A DNA stretch of 64,000 bases, taken from Lonicera japonica (Eukaryota > Streptophyta > Magnoliopsida > Dipsacales > Caprifoliaceae). Below the pieces are notes generated by a model. The model was not told the origin of the DNA. It worked only from the letters and a program-made list of their open reading frames with translations, and searched no databases. The stretch lies in contig CM038471.1 of the NCBI GenBank assembly GCA_021464415.1, positions 73,944,851 to 74,008,850 on the forward strand, in the 5' to 3' direction. The position numbers and the translations under genes were made by a program. The first letter of the stretch is position 1, and the number at the start of each line of letters is the position of its first letter. This document shows, piece by piece, positions 11,366 to 23,239 of the stretch.

Positions 11366-14300
11366 TTAGTGTAGCTAGTCCGTCTGTCCCAAATTAAGAA
11401 TCCATTGTTCCTTTTTGGGATGTTCCAAATTAAAAGTCCAGTTTCCATTTTAGGACATAATCGATGTATAAAATCTCACGATACCAAACAAGTTCCATTC
11501 TCATCCATTGATCAGGTCGAAACTATTGTATCCTTAAGAAAGTGTTAAAAGTCAAATTGGACTCTTACTATGGACGGAAGGATAATTTGATTGTGAGTCA
11601 AGTGGATTGACCCTATTTTTAGGGTACTCTACTTGCCGCGTATATAAGGTTAAATTTAAGTCTTTTTCACATAACAAACGAGATTTCAGAGTAATACTGG
11701 ATATCTTGGAGTTTTAGGATATAGATAGAAACAAACAAAATATTATATTTGGATCTCGTATAAGGTTTTCAATAATTGAAGTTCGAATAACTGTACTAAA
11801 CGAAATACCAACAAATGTTGGTTAATAGAATCTAAACTGTTTTCATGATTGAAGGCAAACCCATTAGGAACATGATCAATTTAATTGAGTAATTATCTCT
11901 TGGGGTCTATGAAGCATAGACTTGACACGCAACTCGCGTTTCGACACAACACGTGGCATGCAATTTTTCCAAAATGTAGGACACGACATGTGGGGGGGAC
12001 ACATTCTTAATTAATTATATATGCAACAAACATTGTAAATATTTAAGAATTCAATAAAATGAAACTAGATTGCATTAATAACCCAAATACTCAAAACATG
12101 ATCACTAAATTGTTCCATAATTAAAGCATCAAAAAGCATACATAGACTAAATTGTTCCATAGAATGATAGAAAACAAACGGGGAATATAAAAAGTGGCTT
12201 AGTTACCTCATCCTCAGTTGATGTTGTAATGAAGAAACACTAGAGTAGTAGCCATTTAAATCAATTATCAAGTATTAGATACTATAATTAAATTCAAGTG
12301 TTAGCGAGAGTATCGGAGTGTCCGACAAGTGTCGGGCCCAACACGTGGCCTCCAAGAGAGTGTCCGTGCTTCATAGCTTGGGGTATAATGATCCTTGCCT
12401 CTTCTAAACGAGCATTTTGTTGCCACATTTGTTTATAAGAAGTTGATACATCACTTTAACTTATTGCGAAACCAAACACACAAACAAACATTTCTTGCCA
12501 TACTAATAGTAAACATCATGAAAAACATGAACTTAAATCCTTTTAACTAAAGATAAAATATGAGGGCCATCATACCGTTTTTGAAATGTCCCGAGGTCTA
12601 GGGAAAACTCCCCATGTAGAAACCTTCGGCTTGTAGATATCTGAATTCTCTTCTTCTATATTTGTATTTGGCTTCAACGCTTTTCTATCTCCAAACTTGC
12701 TTGCATCCCCAACAATTATCTCCACCTCGGGCAAGTCCCCTCCAGCATAAGGGTCTGCTATTGGAACCAACCCAGGTGGCAGTCCTCTGCTCTGCTTCTT
12801 ATCTGAGAAGTCAAGCCCTATGAAATCGATGCTTGAAATTTTTGGGTCATCCTTCCTTTTTTTACTTTTCTGAATAGACGTGATTGCCCAATTCTCACTC
12901 TTCTCTTCCTTCAATCCTAGGAATCAGTGCAAATACAACTTTTAATTCATATTCCATTTCAAACTATTTGATTTTCCATGTCCCAAAGACCCAAACCAAG
13001 GCCCTCCTAAATAATCCGCTTCCTCATATATATAATGCATAATAATGCTGAATCATGGAGAATAAAAATTAAGGGGTCTAATTTGACAAGAATGACGATC
13101 AATTAAGAATCAAACTCGAATGAAATTATTATCAAAAAAATGAATTTCTCCAGTGGTAAGGTTTGTTCTCGTGATTATACGAAACATAGATAATGCATAA
13201 TGACGGTAAATTCAAGAGAAACAAAGGAAGGGGTCTTATTCTCTCACTTTGAGAAGCATGAATATCAATTAAGAATCGGAGTCGGATGAAATTATTATCA
13301 ACAAAATGAATTTATCCAAAGGGGAGCTTTTTTCTCATGATTATGGTAAATATAGATGTGATGCTGAATCATGGAGAAAAAAATAATGCTCATTCAGTTC
13401 GAGTTTTGGTTCATTCTTGGAATCCTAAATTGGAAAATTCACACCAAGAGTGTCTTATAGTTCATGTCAAGAGATTGAATCATAAGTTGATGAAATTACC
13501 ATTTTGGGTTCTAGGAATGAACAAAAACTCAAACCAAATGAGCACATAATAGGGTCTAATTCTCCCACTTTGAGAAGCATGAACATCAATTCAAACGAAA
13601 ATACTATAAAAAAAATTCATTTCTCCAGTGGTATGGTTTGTTCTAATGATTATGCTAAAATTGTATATGAATTAGCCACAGGAAAGTACATACAAGTAAC
13701 GAAGCAAACTAAAATTAAGATAAAATCTTGGATATTTAATGAACAGAAACTCACCTCCTTCCACAGTCTTAGTGCTGCCCCCAACATCTTTCTTTTGTTT
13801 ATACTCCTTTGCCCTCTCCATTGCAAGTTTAACGGCCAATGGAACCTCCTTATTGATAGACCCATCTTTTTCTTCCCCAATTTCACCATATTCTGAATCT
13901 GGGTTTTGAATATTAGGTTGTCCTTTAACTGCCATTGGAACCACCTTGTTGCTATTCCCATCTTTGTTCTCCACATTGTCAGAAAATTCTGGAACTGGGT
14001 TTTGAGTAGTGGATTGTATTGATTTCTTATAAGCCTTGGCTTCCTCAAATGCAAGCTTCACAGGGTCTATTTGGCTGGATTCAGAAGAATCATTGGTTGA
14101 ATTGGGTGATTCTAAAACTGGGTCTCGAGTGATAGATTGTATTGACTTCTTATAAGCCTCGGCTTTTTCAAATGCAAGCTTCACAGGGTCTGTTTGGCTG
14201 GGTACAGAAGAATCATTGGTTGAATTGGGTAATTCTGAAACTGGGTCTTGACTAATAGATTGTCTTGAGTTCTTATAAGCCTTAGCCTTTTCAAATGCTA

Positions 14301-15877
14301 GTTTCACAGTGTCTGTTTGGATAGATTCAGAAGAGTTATTATTATTGGTTGAATCGGGCGATAAAGAGTCAGCACTAGATGATTGTGAAGAGGATGAGAC
14401 TCCCCATGTAGAAACCTTCATCTTGTAGATCTCCGAAATCTCCTCTTCTATATTTGTTTTTGGCTTCAATGCTTTTCTATCTCCAAACTTGCTTGCATCC
14501 CCAATAATTATCTCCACCTCGGGCATGTCCCCTTCAGCATAAGGGTCTGCTATCGGAACCAAACCAGGTGGCAGTCCCCTGCCCTGCTTCTTATCCGAGA
14601 AGTCGAGCCCTATGAAATCCATGCTCGAAATTTTTGGGTCATCCTTCTTTTTACTTATGTTCTGAGTAGACGTGTTTCCTTGATTCTTGCTCTTTTCTGC
14701 CTTCAATCCTAGGAATCAGTGCAAGTACAACTTTTAGTCCATATACCAATTCAATCTATTTATTTTCCATGTCCCAAGCCAAGTCCTCCTAAAGAATCCG
14801 CTTCTGTATGCATATAATGCGCAATTATGCTGAATCATAGTGAGCAACAAGTAAGGCCGCTTCCGCATACAAATAATGCATAATTATGCTGAATCATAGA
14901 GAACAAAGTTAAGGGGTCTAACTTTTTCCCATCTGATAAGAATGAAGATCAATTAAGAATCGAACTCAAATGAAATTATTATCAACAAAATGAGTTCTCC
15001 AAAGTTAAGAATTAAGATGGTAAGGTTTATTCTCATGATTATACTAAATATAGATAATGCATAATGATCTATCAACAAAATGAATTTCTTAAAAGGTATG
15101 GTTTGTTCTAGTGATTATACTATAACTGTACACAAATTACACGCAAGAAATTACATACAAAATAGTGAAGCAAAGAAAAATCAGATAAAATCCCAGATAT
15201 TTAATGAACAAACACTCACCTTCTTCCACAGTTTTAATACCACCCCCAACATCTTTCTTTTGTTTATACTCCTTTGCCCTCTCCATTGCTAGTTTAACAG
15301 CCAATGGAACCTCCTTCTTATTAGACCCATCTTTTTCTTGCCCAATTTCAGCAGATTCTAGAACTGGGTTTTGAATAGTAGATTGTCCTTCAACATCCAT
15401 TGAAACCTCCTCCTTGATAGACGAATCTTGTTTCTCCCCAGTTTCAGCAAATTCTGAAACTGGGTTTTGAGTATAAGATTGTGTTGACTTCCTATAAGCC
15501 TTGGCCTTTTCAAGTGCAAACTTCACAGGGTCTGTTTGGCTGGATTCTGAAGAATCAGTGATTGAATTTGGTGATTCTGAAGCTGGGTCTTGGGTAATTT
15601 TTGCAATGGAAGAATAGGGTTGTTGTCTTGATATCTTATAAGCCTTGGCTTTTTCAAATGCAAGTTTCACAGGGTCTGTTTGGCTGGATTCAGAAAAGTC
15701 GTTACTATTATTATTATTGGTTGCATTGGATGATGAAGAAGAAGAAGGGTCAGCACTGGATGAGACTCTGAGGGTCTTGAATGTGCAGTTTCTGGGGTTT
15801 GAATTTGTTGAAGGGAGAAGAAGGGGTTTGATGGGTTTGATAGAACAGAACCAGGGAGATTGGGGGACAGTTGCCAT
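8167..15877 (-). CDS. Chloroplast-targeted TPR-like membrane protein with in-frame duplicated modules
   Basis: Eight exons join with consistent phases: 15877-15220, 14708-13755, 12916-12576, 11251-11099, 10996-10904, 9439-9381, 8818-8725 and 8409-8167. All introns are GT-AG and the sum is 2595 nt, or 864 residues. Exon 1 encodes a Ser/Asn-rich transit-peptide-like N-terminus, repeats around DPVKLAFEKAKAYK, and KLAMERAKEYKQKKDVGGG (module A). Exon 2 carries module B (LDFSDKKQGRGLPPGLVPIA to STWGV) fused to a second module A. Exon 3 carries a second module B. Exons 4-7 encode a TPR-like helical region (GDSLMDRGKLKEALPFYEKV; MYEKLQSHPKVEV). Exon 8 ends in one hydrophobic segment (LPYILFLFSPIFLVLFLAVQ) just before the C-terminus. 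I recognise this as a conserved plant thylakoid-type protein of uncertain function and do not assign a symbol. Without the 318-codon duplication it would be about 546 residues. Confidence 0.85.
8453..8590. repeat. GACCC/CGGGTT-rich repeat in intron 7
   Basis: Words such as GACCCAGTAGGGC, GACCCCGTG, GGTCGGGCTCGG and GTTCGGGTTC resemble the subterminal repeats of non-autonomous hAT elements. The ends are not clear. Confidence 0.3.
8915..9115. repeat. GACCCG/CGGGTT-rich repeat in intron 6
   Basis: It begins TATGGACCTGAACCGACCC and, about 110 bp on, carries the partial inverse GACCGGGTTTGGGTCCATGA. More CGGGTTTT and GGGATCAGGTTTCG words follow. This looks like another degraded personal-repeat element. 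The frame at 8940-9212 that crosses it is spurious. Confidence 0.35.
10073..10360. mobile_element. TRIM (terminal-repeat retrotransposon in miniature) in intron 5
   Basis: Two short direct repeats, 10073-10143 and 10287-10360, share ATTAGCCTACTACTTAATA, then CTTAAGCTTTT, GGTGAG and GGTTTCTAACA. The first ends in CA and is followed at once by TGGTATCAGAGC (10144-10155), the primer-binding site complementary to initiator-Met tRNA. The second is preceded by a purine tract, GAGGGGGAG. The internal part is only ~143 bp and non-coding. The second repeat begins TA rather than TG. The flanking 5-mers (GGAAG, TAAAG) do not match well. Confidence 0.82.
10500..10623. mobile_element. Truncated Stowaway-like MITE
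   Basis: The right end, AATTTGGGATGGAGGGAG at 10606-10623, is followed by TA. ACTCTTAATTTGCGACATCCC lies just inside it. The left end is missing or too diverged. It lies in intron 5 of the TPR-like gene. Confidence 0.5.
11378..11582. mobile_element. Stowaway-like MITE in intron 3
   Basis: The left end GTCCGTCTGTCCCAAATTAA follows TA. The right end ACTATGGACGGAAGGA is followed by TA. It is an eroded copy of the same family as the ones at 30986 and 61607. A (GA)n tract at about 11339-11364 adjoins it. Confidence 0.55.
11907..12376. mobile_element. Non-autonomous hAT-type element with perfect 8-bp TSD in intron 3
   Basis: The ends CTATGAAGCATAGAC (11907) and GTCCGTGCTTCATAG (ending 12376) are inverted. 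They are flanked by identical 8-mers CTTGGGGT at 11899-11906 and 12377-12384. Subterminal regions carry ACACGTGGC and GACACG words in both orientations. There is no transposase, and the length is 470 bp. Confidence 0.85.
12917..13754 (-). repeat. Intron 2 of the TPR-like gene, copy of intron 1, with internal tandem repeats
   Basis: The intron shares its start and end blocks with intron 1 (14709-15219). Shared features include the donor-side GATATTTAATGAACA words and the acceptor-side GCACTGATTCCTAG. It contains about three diverged copies of a block with TCAATTAAGAATC, GAAATTATTATCAA and AAATGAATTTCTCC (starts near 13092, 13257 and 13573). It is 327 bp longer than intron 1, mainly through these copies. 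Confidence 0.75.
14709..15219 (-). repeat. Intron 1 of the TPR-like gene, partner of intron 2
   Basis: It holds one full and one partial copy of the block found in intron 2 (GATCAATTAAGAATCGAA; ATCAACAAAATGA; GGTATGGTTTGTTCTAGTG). The repeated GCATAATTATGCTGAATCAT words also recur. This supports duplication of exon-intron-exon DNA and not a retro-copied exon. Confidence 0.75.
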
Positions 15878-15910
15878 ACTTGTTAGTGAGAAAATGGATT
15901 AGGTTTTATT

Positions 15911-17254
15911 AGGATGATGATGACTTAATGAATGGCCATTGCCACTGCTACTGTTAGATAAAGCCATGGCTTTTGGAAGGACTAGGTATGCCCGTGCCTC
16001 CGACACTATTAAAAATAATTATAATAATTAATAAATGAGTTATTATTATACATTACTATATATATTGTAACAATCGTAATTAAGTTTCCTTTAACATTAA
16101 GGTGGTGGGTTAGTATGGTTTGGTCAAATTCGAGTTAGGAACAAACTAACATGTTTAATAAACGGATCGTGTCGAGTTAGTATAGATAGCATGATTAACC
16201 TGGAATTGACATGTTTAAACTCAGTTAGACAGATGAAATAATTCTTATTTATTTGGGTAATGATATTAGTACTATACAAAAATACTTTAATACTTTAAAA
16301 TCATTTTTAATAACTAAAAAGTGTCCCAAAAAATTCATATAAAATATCATTAAAAATAATGTTAAATTATTAGAATATTTTTGGGAAGGGCTAATATCAT
16401 TACCTTTATTATGTAATTTATTTTAAAATACATATTTGACGCACAATTTAATTATATTAATTTAGTGATATCGAGAAATATAAATATTACATTAATACTT
16501 GACCAGGTGCCGCCACGCACTGCGAGATGGGATTAATCCAGGTGCGCAAAAGCCAGCCCGGATACCCCGTGAGGTAACTCTTGAACAAAAAAAATCATGT
16601 TAATTATAAAATTATTAATTTGTACCCTGATTTACATACAAATATACTTGGTCATCCTCCATCTTTCTCTTATTCTCCCCTTATTCTCCCTTTCTTTCTC
16701 ATTGTCTCCGTGTGTAGCACAATCAAATTTTAAAAATTATTTTTTTTAAAAAAAATCAAGTAAAATTTTAGAATCATAATTGGGATCTTTGAATTCAAAA
16801 TCCAAACACACATTAACCTGACATAAAAAAAATTTAACTGAAAACCTAGCCATTAAAACCCAAGAAATTTACAACCTCCACCACATCACACTTCTTGATC
16901 CCCACTCCACTGTAACTCCACCCATAAAATCCATAAACTTTGATCAATAAATCCATCTTCAACAGAAACGAATAATCTAATTAAATAGCGTCAACAACCA
17001 CTAAAACAAAGTAAATAGGGAAAATGTAAAGAAAAAAAATTGAGCAAGATAACAATTAGGGGGTGAGTGTTGTTAAGAGAATAAAATTTTAGAAAGAGAG
17101 AAAGATAGAAAGGATATCGGTGAAGATTAGGAAAGAGAATTTTATCAAAAAAATATTCGAACTTTAGAGAAAGAGAGAGTTGAGCTGTAAGTCATAGTGA
17201 GAAAATAAAGAAAAATGAAATTGACCTAGATAAATTTTACACCACTGGATTTGT
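15911..17254. other. Intergenic region upstream of the TPR-like gene
   Basis: It includes the promoter of the minus-strand TPR-like gene (no clear TATA box chosen). ACTAGGTATGCCCGTGCCT at 15981-15999 recurs near 63214. A GC-richer patch at 16500-16575 has wording reminiscent of plant SINEs. The rest is AT-rich with no gene seen. Confidence 0.55.
16500..16575. repeat. Possible SINE fragment
   Basis: CCGCCACGCACTGCGAGATG, GATTAATCCAGGTGCGC and AGCCCGGATACCCCG stand out in composition. They resemble words I associate with plant SINE copies. No A/B boxes or target duplication were delimited. Confidence 0.3.
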
Positions 17255-17308
17255 TGGAATCACTTATAGCCGCACGATTATTATTATGGAACCACTTATA
17301 GTCGCACG

Positions 17309-17398
<90 letters not shown>
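17255..17398. repeat. (ATT)n microsatellite with a small upstream duplication
   Basis: About 30 uninterrupted ATT units run from ~17309 to 17398. Before them a ~30-bp block (GGAATCACTTATAGCCGCAC, then GATTATTATT) is repeated once as GGAACCACTTATAGTCGCAC. The poly-Asn frame at 17264-17470 is a translation of this repeat and not a gene. Confidence 0.95.
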
Positions 17399-20300
17399 TT
17401 CCTTTTTAGCATAGGTGAAAAAATGAGTCATATTATGATTATTTGTCAACTTAAAAAAAAAATTTAGCAATATAATATTTAGATTTAAAAACCAACTTCC
17501 TTGAATTTGTTAAGCAAACACAAAATTTTAAATTATTGTATTTTCAAATATTGTAATTTTTGAATATTAAATTTATGAATTGTAAAGCTAAATCTAATTC
17601 TGCAATCTAAGCGCACCCTAAAAGAAAATAGGAAATAAATTAAAATGGAAGTAAATTTTGATTAGGAATCTAAATGAATACAATTATAAATTAATTTTAA
17701 TTGATAGATATACTTCTAAATTTTGAAAAGGGTAATATTATCAAAATTTATTCAAAATTTTCATAAATTAAGGATGGATTAATCGTAAGATATCGCAGAT
17801 AGAAACAAAATCACGCTTATCATAATACTTATATAATCCACTGTGGGCCAAAATCGTTACAATCTTTATATGATAAGCACATATAATTTATGTGTATGAT
17901 ATCTTTTGACACATTTCCTTAATCATACTATCAAGAAAAAAATTCCATCGTGTACATTGGTTGTCTTTATTATATTAAAATAATTTTACTAAATTATTTG
18001 ACAGTCACATTATGCCATCTCTTTTAAGTTGTATTACTAATTTCACTGACATATTATGCATATAATAATTTTACATCTCATGACAGTCATGTTACTGATT
18101 ATTCGTAATATGTCTGTTTCTTAAATTTGTTTATGTATGTAAGAATATGAATTATTTGACTTTATTCAAAAATGATTATATTTCATCTAACTATTACCGT
18201 TCATTTATGTAGGAATATTGTGTCATTTGAAAATTGCTTATTCTTTGGTTATGTATATTTATGACTTTGCTCTGAAACACAATTTATATTGAATAATAAT
18301 ATGTATGCCGATGTTTAATTTGACTTGAAGTCGATTTTAATTTGAAATGGTTTTTTAATTTGAATTTCAAAATGTAAAATCTATAATAATTATCTTAGTT
18401 AATCTATGTTGGGCTAATTTTTAGGAGTCATTTAGAAAACATAGAAAATCACAAAAATGAATAAAAATAATTTTAAAATATGGAATATCAATTATCCATA
18501 ACTTTGGGCCGAATACTAATTATGAAAGTGAAGTGAGCCAGATACCAAACAATTCAAAAATCTTGAATAAAATAGATTGAATATTATTTTTACACTAAAG
18601 AAAAAAGTCACTTATCTAAATCAAAAACGATAACACCTAAATCTCGGTAATACACCACACAAATATAATCCAAATTGACATATTAACATGTCTAGCTGCA
18701 TGATATTCACACCTTAAGATTAGTTTGATAAAAAAAATGATTGGAAAAAAAAAAGAAGATTACCTACCTATGGCACGAAATATGTAGGGATTAACCTCAT
18801 TCTTTTTTATTCATTTTCTCAATAAAAAAATATAACTTAACAAAATTAATTGAAATAAAAATTTACAACATTAAAACAAAAATTGATTAAGACAATGTTG
18901 TAAAGAACATATTGTAAACTGTTAATTCATGAATTTGAGCTTGCACAGCATAAATTATGAATTTTTTATTTATCAAATAAAAACTTATTTTATCCTAGGT
19001 AATCGTAAGAGTTTTTGAATTTGAGTTTAAAGCATAAAATAAAGAAAGAAAGAAAGAAGATGAAGTAGCTCTTAATTAAGCCAAAAAATTGAAAAACTTG
19101 AATTGTATTTATGACTTTTGTATTTATCGAATAAAAACTTATTTTACAATGGACTATCATAAAATTTGTTCTAGACATTTAAAGAGATTTAGTACTTGTT
19201 TGATTGAGATTTTAAAACATATTTTTTAGATAAGTTTTTAGTAAGTGTGAAATTAAGTTGAAAAGTGAATTTAATTTTAGTTGGAGTTTTTTTCAACCAA
19301 TTCAAAAAACTCATTAAAAAAATTCAAAAAATAGTCACAATGGTTCTTATTTTATAGATCTCAATAAGTAGATTTCAAATATATTTTTTTTATCCGATTC
19401 CGATTTTTGAATTTAAAGTTATGGTGTTTTAAAAATTTTATGGGAGAGAAAGTAAAGTGAAGTAAATTTTGGAAAGTGTGAAGTAAATTTTAAAATTTCA
19501 ACCAAACACCACCTTAATAATTATATTGTTAGAGAGATAATAAATAAAATAAAAATATGTTGTATAAATGAAAAAAAATAAATTATTTTCCACCTAGGAC
19601 ACTAGTCACATCAATATCCTTGATTTGTATTATAGATGAGGCCTATAATTTTGAACCTCAATTGTATTTTTATTTTTATTTTTTCTTTTCGTGATATTTT
19701 AAGTGAACTACGCAAATGCCCTTAATTTTGGGGGTCAGTTCCAATTTAACCCGTAAATTTAAAAATCGCCGTTTAAACTATTGATGGAAAACTGGTACAC
19801 ATAAACACTTTTAAGGGTTTTTTCATCCATAATTCCATAAACAACATGATTCTTTTGTCGGTGTCTGGCCAATTAGGTATAATAATGTCAAAATTTTACT
19901 TTCTTCATCTCTAGGTGGTTGGGACTCTTAATATGTAGGATTATTTGTTTTTTTGGGAATAAAAATAAATAATTTTGTTTTACTATTTAATTCGACGCGT
20001 TAAATACACCATAAAAGCACAATATATAATAGCATACTATTAGTTCAAAAGTCAATGGAACAAATTTTAATATTATCTTATATTTAAACAAGCTATTGTC
20101 AAAAGCAAAACCTCTTCATAAATCTAAGCCATTTATTTTTTAAACTAATAATTTAGATTATTACTCTACTCTAATGTGACTTCTATAAGTATAGAATATC
20201 GTAAAGGGATAGCTTCTCCTAATTTATTCAATCCGATGTTGCACCAAATAGGAGATAGTAAAATAAAAATCATACACCATCTTGTAATCATGCCGTGCCA

Positions 20301-20409
20301 AATACACCCTGGTGATTAACTTTAAGGGAAGCGAAAAGAAACGAGGGTTCCCAAGAGGTTTGAATCATAACGGGAGTGAATGAAACCAACATGCTTGCCA
20401 ATTAAGTTA
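17399..20409. other. AT-rich gene-free region
   Basis: No coding sequence or delimited element found in about 3 kb. Short A/T tracts and degraded repeats only. Reading frames here are short and lack recognisable domains. Confidence 0.55.
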
Positions 20410-21228
20410 GGGTGATTTTAAATGCACCCACTAGATTAGGCTTCTCACCCCACTTTGAGAGAACTTTCTTCTCACCCCATTAATTTTTGAAAAAATCTTT
20501 CAACTCACCCCCTAGGTGGGGTGAGTTTATTAAAAGTAATACCTCTATAAAAATGAACATTTAGTGACGAATAATTTGCCGTTACTTTTCACAAAAATTC
20601 AATTGTATAGAATTCATTAGATTATGAGCGGAATTTACATGGAAATTAATTCTAAGCAAGTAAATGTTGAAAACTAAATTTTTTGGAAAATATTATTTTA
20701 ACTGGCGATCTTCATTACCTGTAAAACAAATCCATCAATAATTCAGGCGAAATAGCGCTCAACATAGCCGAAAAAACTGGCCAATCGAAAATTTCATTCT
20801 TACTACAAGAACACATAATCCAAAGTGCTAAATCACAAATGTTCCCCAAGACATAGAATCGAGTAAGGATGATTTTAAATGCACTTTATCAAAACAAATA
20901 AAATTAATGAAGAAAATTTACATACTTTTGAAGTGAGAGACAAAATCATATTCTTCAATCTTCTTCCGATTAGTTTCGCTGCAGATGGGATGAAAGAATC
21001 TACCGATTAATTTCGCTGCAGATGGAGAAAAGAATAAGAGAAGAATGGGATGAAAGAATAAGAGAAGAAGGGGTTTTATTACGCTCGAGTAACAGCGGCA
21101 ATAGCGTGGAATTTTTGGTGGGGTGAATTTACAGATCTTAATTAGGTTATTTTAGGTAAAAATTATTTAATGTAAAAATTTTAGGTGGGGTGAGAAGCCT
21201 AATCTAGTGGGTGCATTTAAAATCACCC
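20410..21228. mobile_element. Long-TIR MITE, PIF/Harbinger-like (TTA TSD)
   Basis: The first ~44 bp, starting GGGTGATTTTAAATGCACCC and running through ACTAGATTAGGCTTCTCACC, are perfectly inverted at the right end. TTA lies directly outside each end. A longer TAAGTT direct repeat is also present one base off, so the exact cut is uncertain. The interior has a short duplicated TTTCGCTGCAGATGG block near 20975 and 21010. No transposase is encoded. Confidence 0.85.
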
Positions 21229-21235
21229 TTAAGTT

Positions 21236-22192
21236 ACTTAGCGGGTGTAATTATTTTATTATATTATTATCTTACTATTTCACTTTTCAAGACCGGATAA
21301 CAAAACAATTTTGTCTCAAATTAATAGTTTCCTTTTAATTTTAATATTTTAAGTAAGCACTAATTTTAACGTAATCTATAGTCAAAATTACAATTTAGTT
21401 TATGTTATAAGGTTTAATATACAAAATAATTATGTTCTAAAAAAAATAGAACTACCTAAGATGGATAAAATACAAAAGGGCCTGGCCCAAGAGGGCATGC
21501 CCCAAGAGTATGGTGATCAAGGTTGTTACACTAGACTTTGAATTTTTTTTATTTTTTAAGGGTCTCCAAATTTTTGTTCTGATATGTTGTTTTGTACAAA
21601 TAAAAAACTTACTTGTATACTATAGAGTCCAATCAATGTACTCAAAAAATAGTCCACTTACATAACAACAACAACAACAAAAAATGGGGAACCTTCGGAT
21701 TTGTCCTGAGTACAAACAATTTTTTTTTTCAATTTGTGTATGTATAGATAGTCAAAAAGCCAAAGACAATAGGTGGTCCAATGACTTTTCAACCATTAGG
21801 CACCTGGTGGGACATATGGTTTAAGAATATCCTGATTTTTAGTCTTAACAAGTACAAAATAATTATGGCCACCATTAGGTTCAGATCTACGATTCTTACA
21901 TATATCATGGTGTAAGGACACCTCGTGGGAAACTAAGAGAGCCAGAAAGCCTTAATCCATCTAGCAAGTGATGTGCATGCTATTGATATGATAAACATAT
22001 GATTATATAAAAGGAAATAAAAGGAAAATTAAAAAAAATGCTATAATTACCAGTTTTATTTACTAATTATTCATAGTACTGATATATAGTGAGTTGTATA
22101 TTCTTAAAATATACAATTAATTAACACATTTGATATTTAGTAAAAATATCATTTTCCTCAAATTTTATACCATTATTATTTTAGCATGCTTC
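21236..22192. other. AT-rich intergenic sequence
   Basis: No gene or clear repeat boundary seen in this stretch. Confidence 0.5.
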
Positions 22193-23239
22193 TAGGTAGG
22201 TGTGGATTTCTATACCATAATTATCGTACCAACCCATACCATACTATATCATTACCAAATTGTATCAAAATTTGATAATGGTACAATACTGATGGAGATT
22301 TGTACCGTACTAAACTATTACGATATGGTAGTGATATTGAAAATCAATACTGATGGCATACCATAACGAAATATTGGTCTGTACTATGGTCTCTGGTACT
22401 GTACCATTAATAATTGTACCAAAATATCAAATGTTTCACAATACTACCAAAATAACGGATAGTTTAGATTAAGTGAGAACTTTAGAGTTTCACACTTTTA
22501 TTTAGTTAATTAGATAAAGGCAATTAGTTCCCCCTTATTTCTCTCTCTTATACGGCACCATCTCTATCTTTTTCTCTATATTCTTTGAATCTACAGGCTA
22601 CTACCATACCCAACTCTAGCCCTTTATATTATTCATGGGGTTAATCTTATAATCTCGAAAATTTTGTCATCATTTGTACATGCTGTCAATAGTAATCAAT
22701 TGTAAACGATACCAATTTTGATTAGATATTGTATCACTACTAATTGTACCAAAATACCAAGTGCCCACTGTTTTATATTATATGGAACTTTTAATTGGAT
22801 ATCGTGTGGATATTTAGTTATAGTTTTGAACTTATTTTGGTTTGTTTTCCTTTGTGTTATAGGCTTAATTTCTGACTTTTTATTAAAAATGGATTTGCAT
22901 ACACCTATAAATAAACATTTATATGCTGGAATCTGTTAATTGGTGTGAAAATATTATATATATATATATATATATTTGACTTGAACTCTTTGTGTCTTGC
23001 TTTTGAGAACTTGTTGATTAATGCTTGATTCCATTGATATATTTGTATAGAACTAGAACAATATATTTGCATATACTTATAAATGCATATGCTGGCATAT
23101 GTTGATGTGAGGGTACTTTTTTTCTTTTGTTCTTTATTTAGTTATAGTTTTTTAGTTTGTTTGATTTACATCTGCATATAAATGCCCATTGTTTATTTTT
23201 TTAAGCTTGATTTTTTTTGTAATATACTATACCATACCA

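Noticed and set aside
17264..17470. Frame encoding a long poly-Asn run
   Set aside because: It is a reading of the (ATT)n microsatellite.
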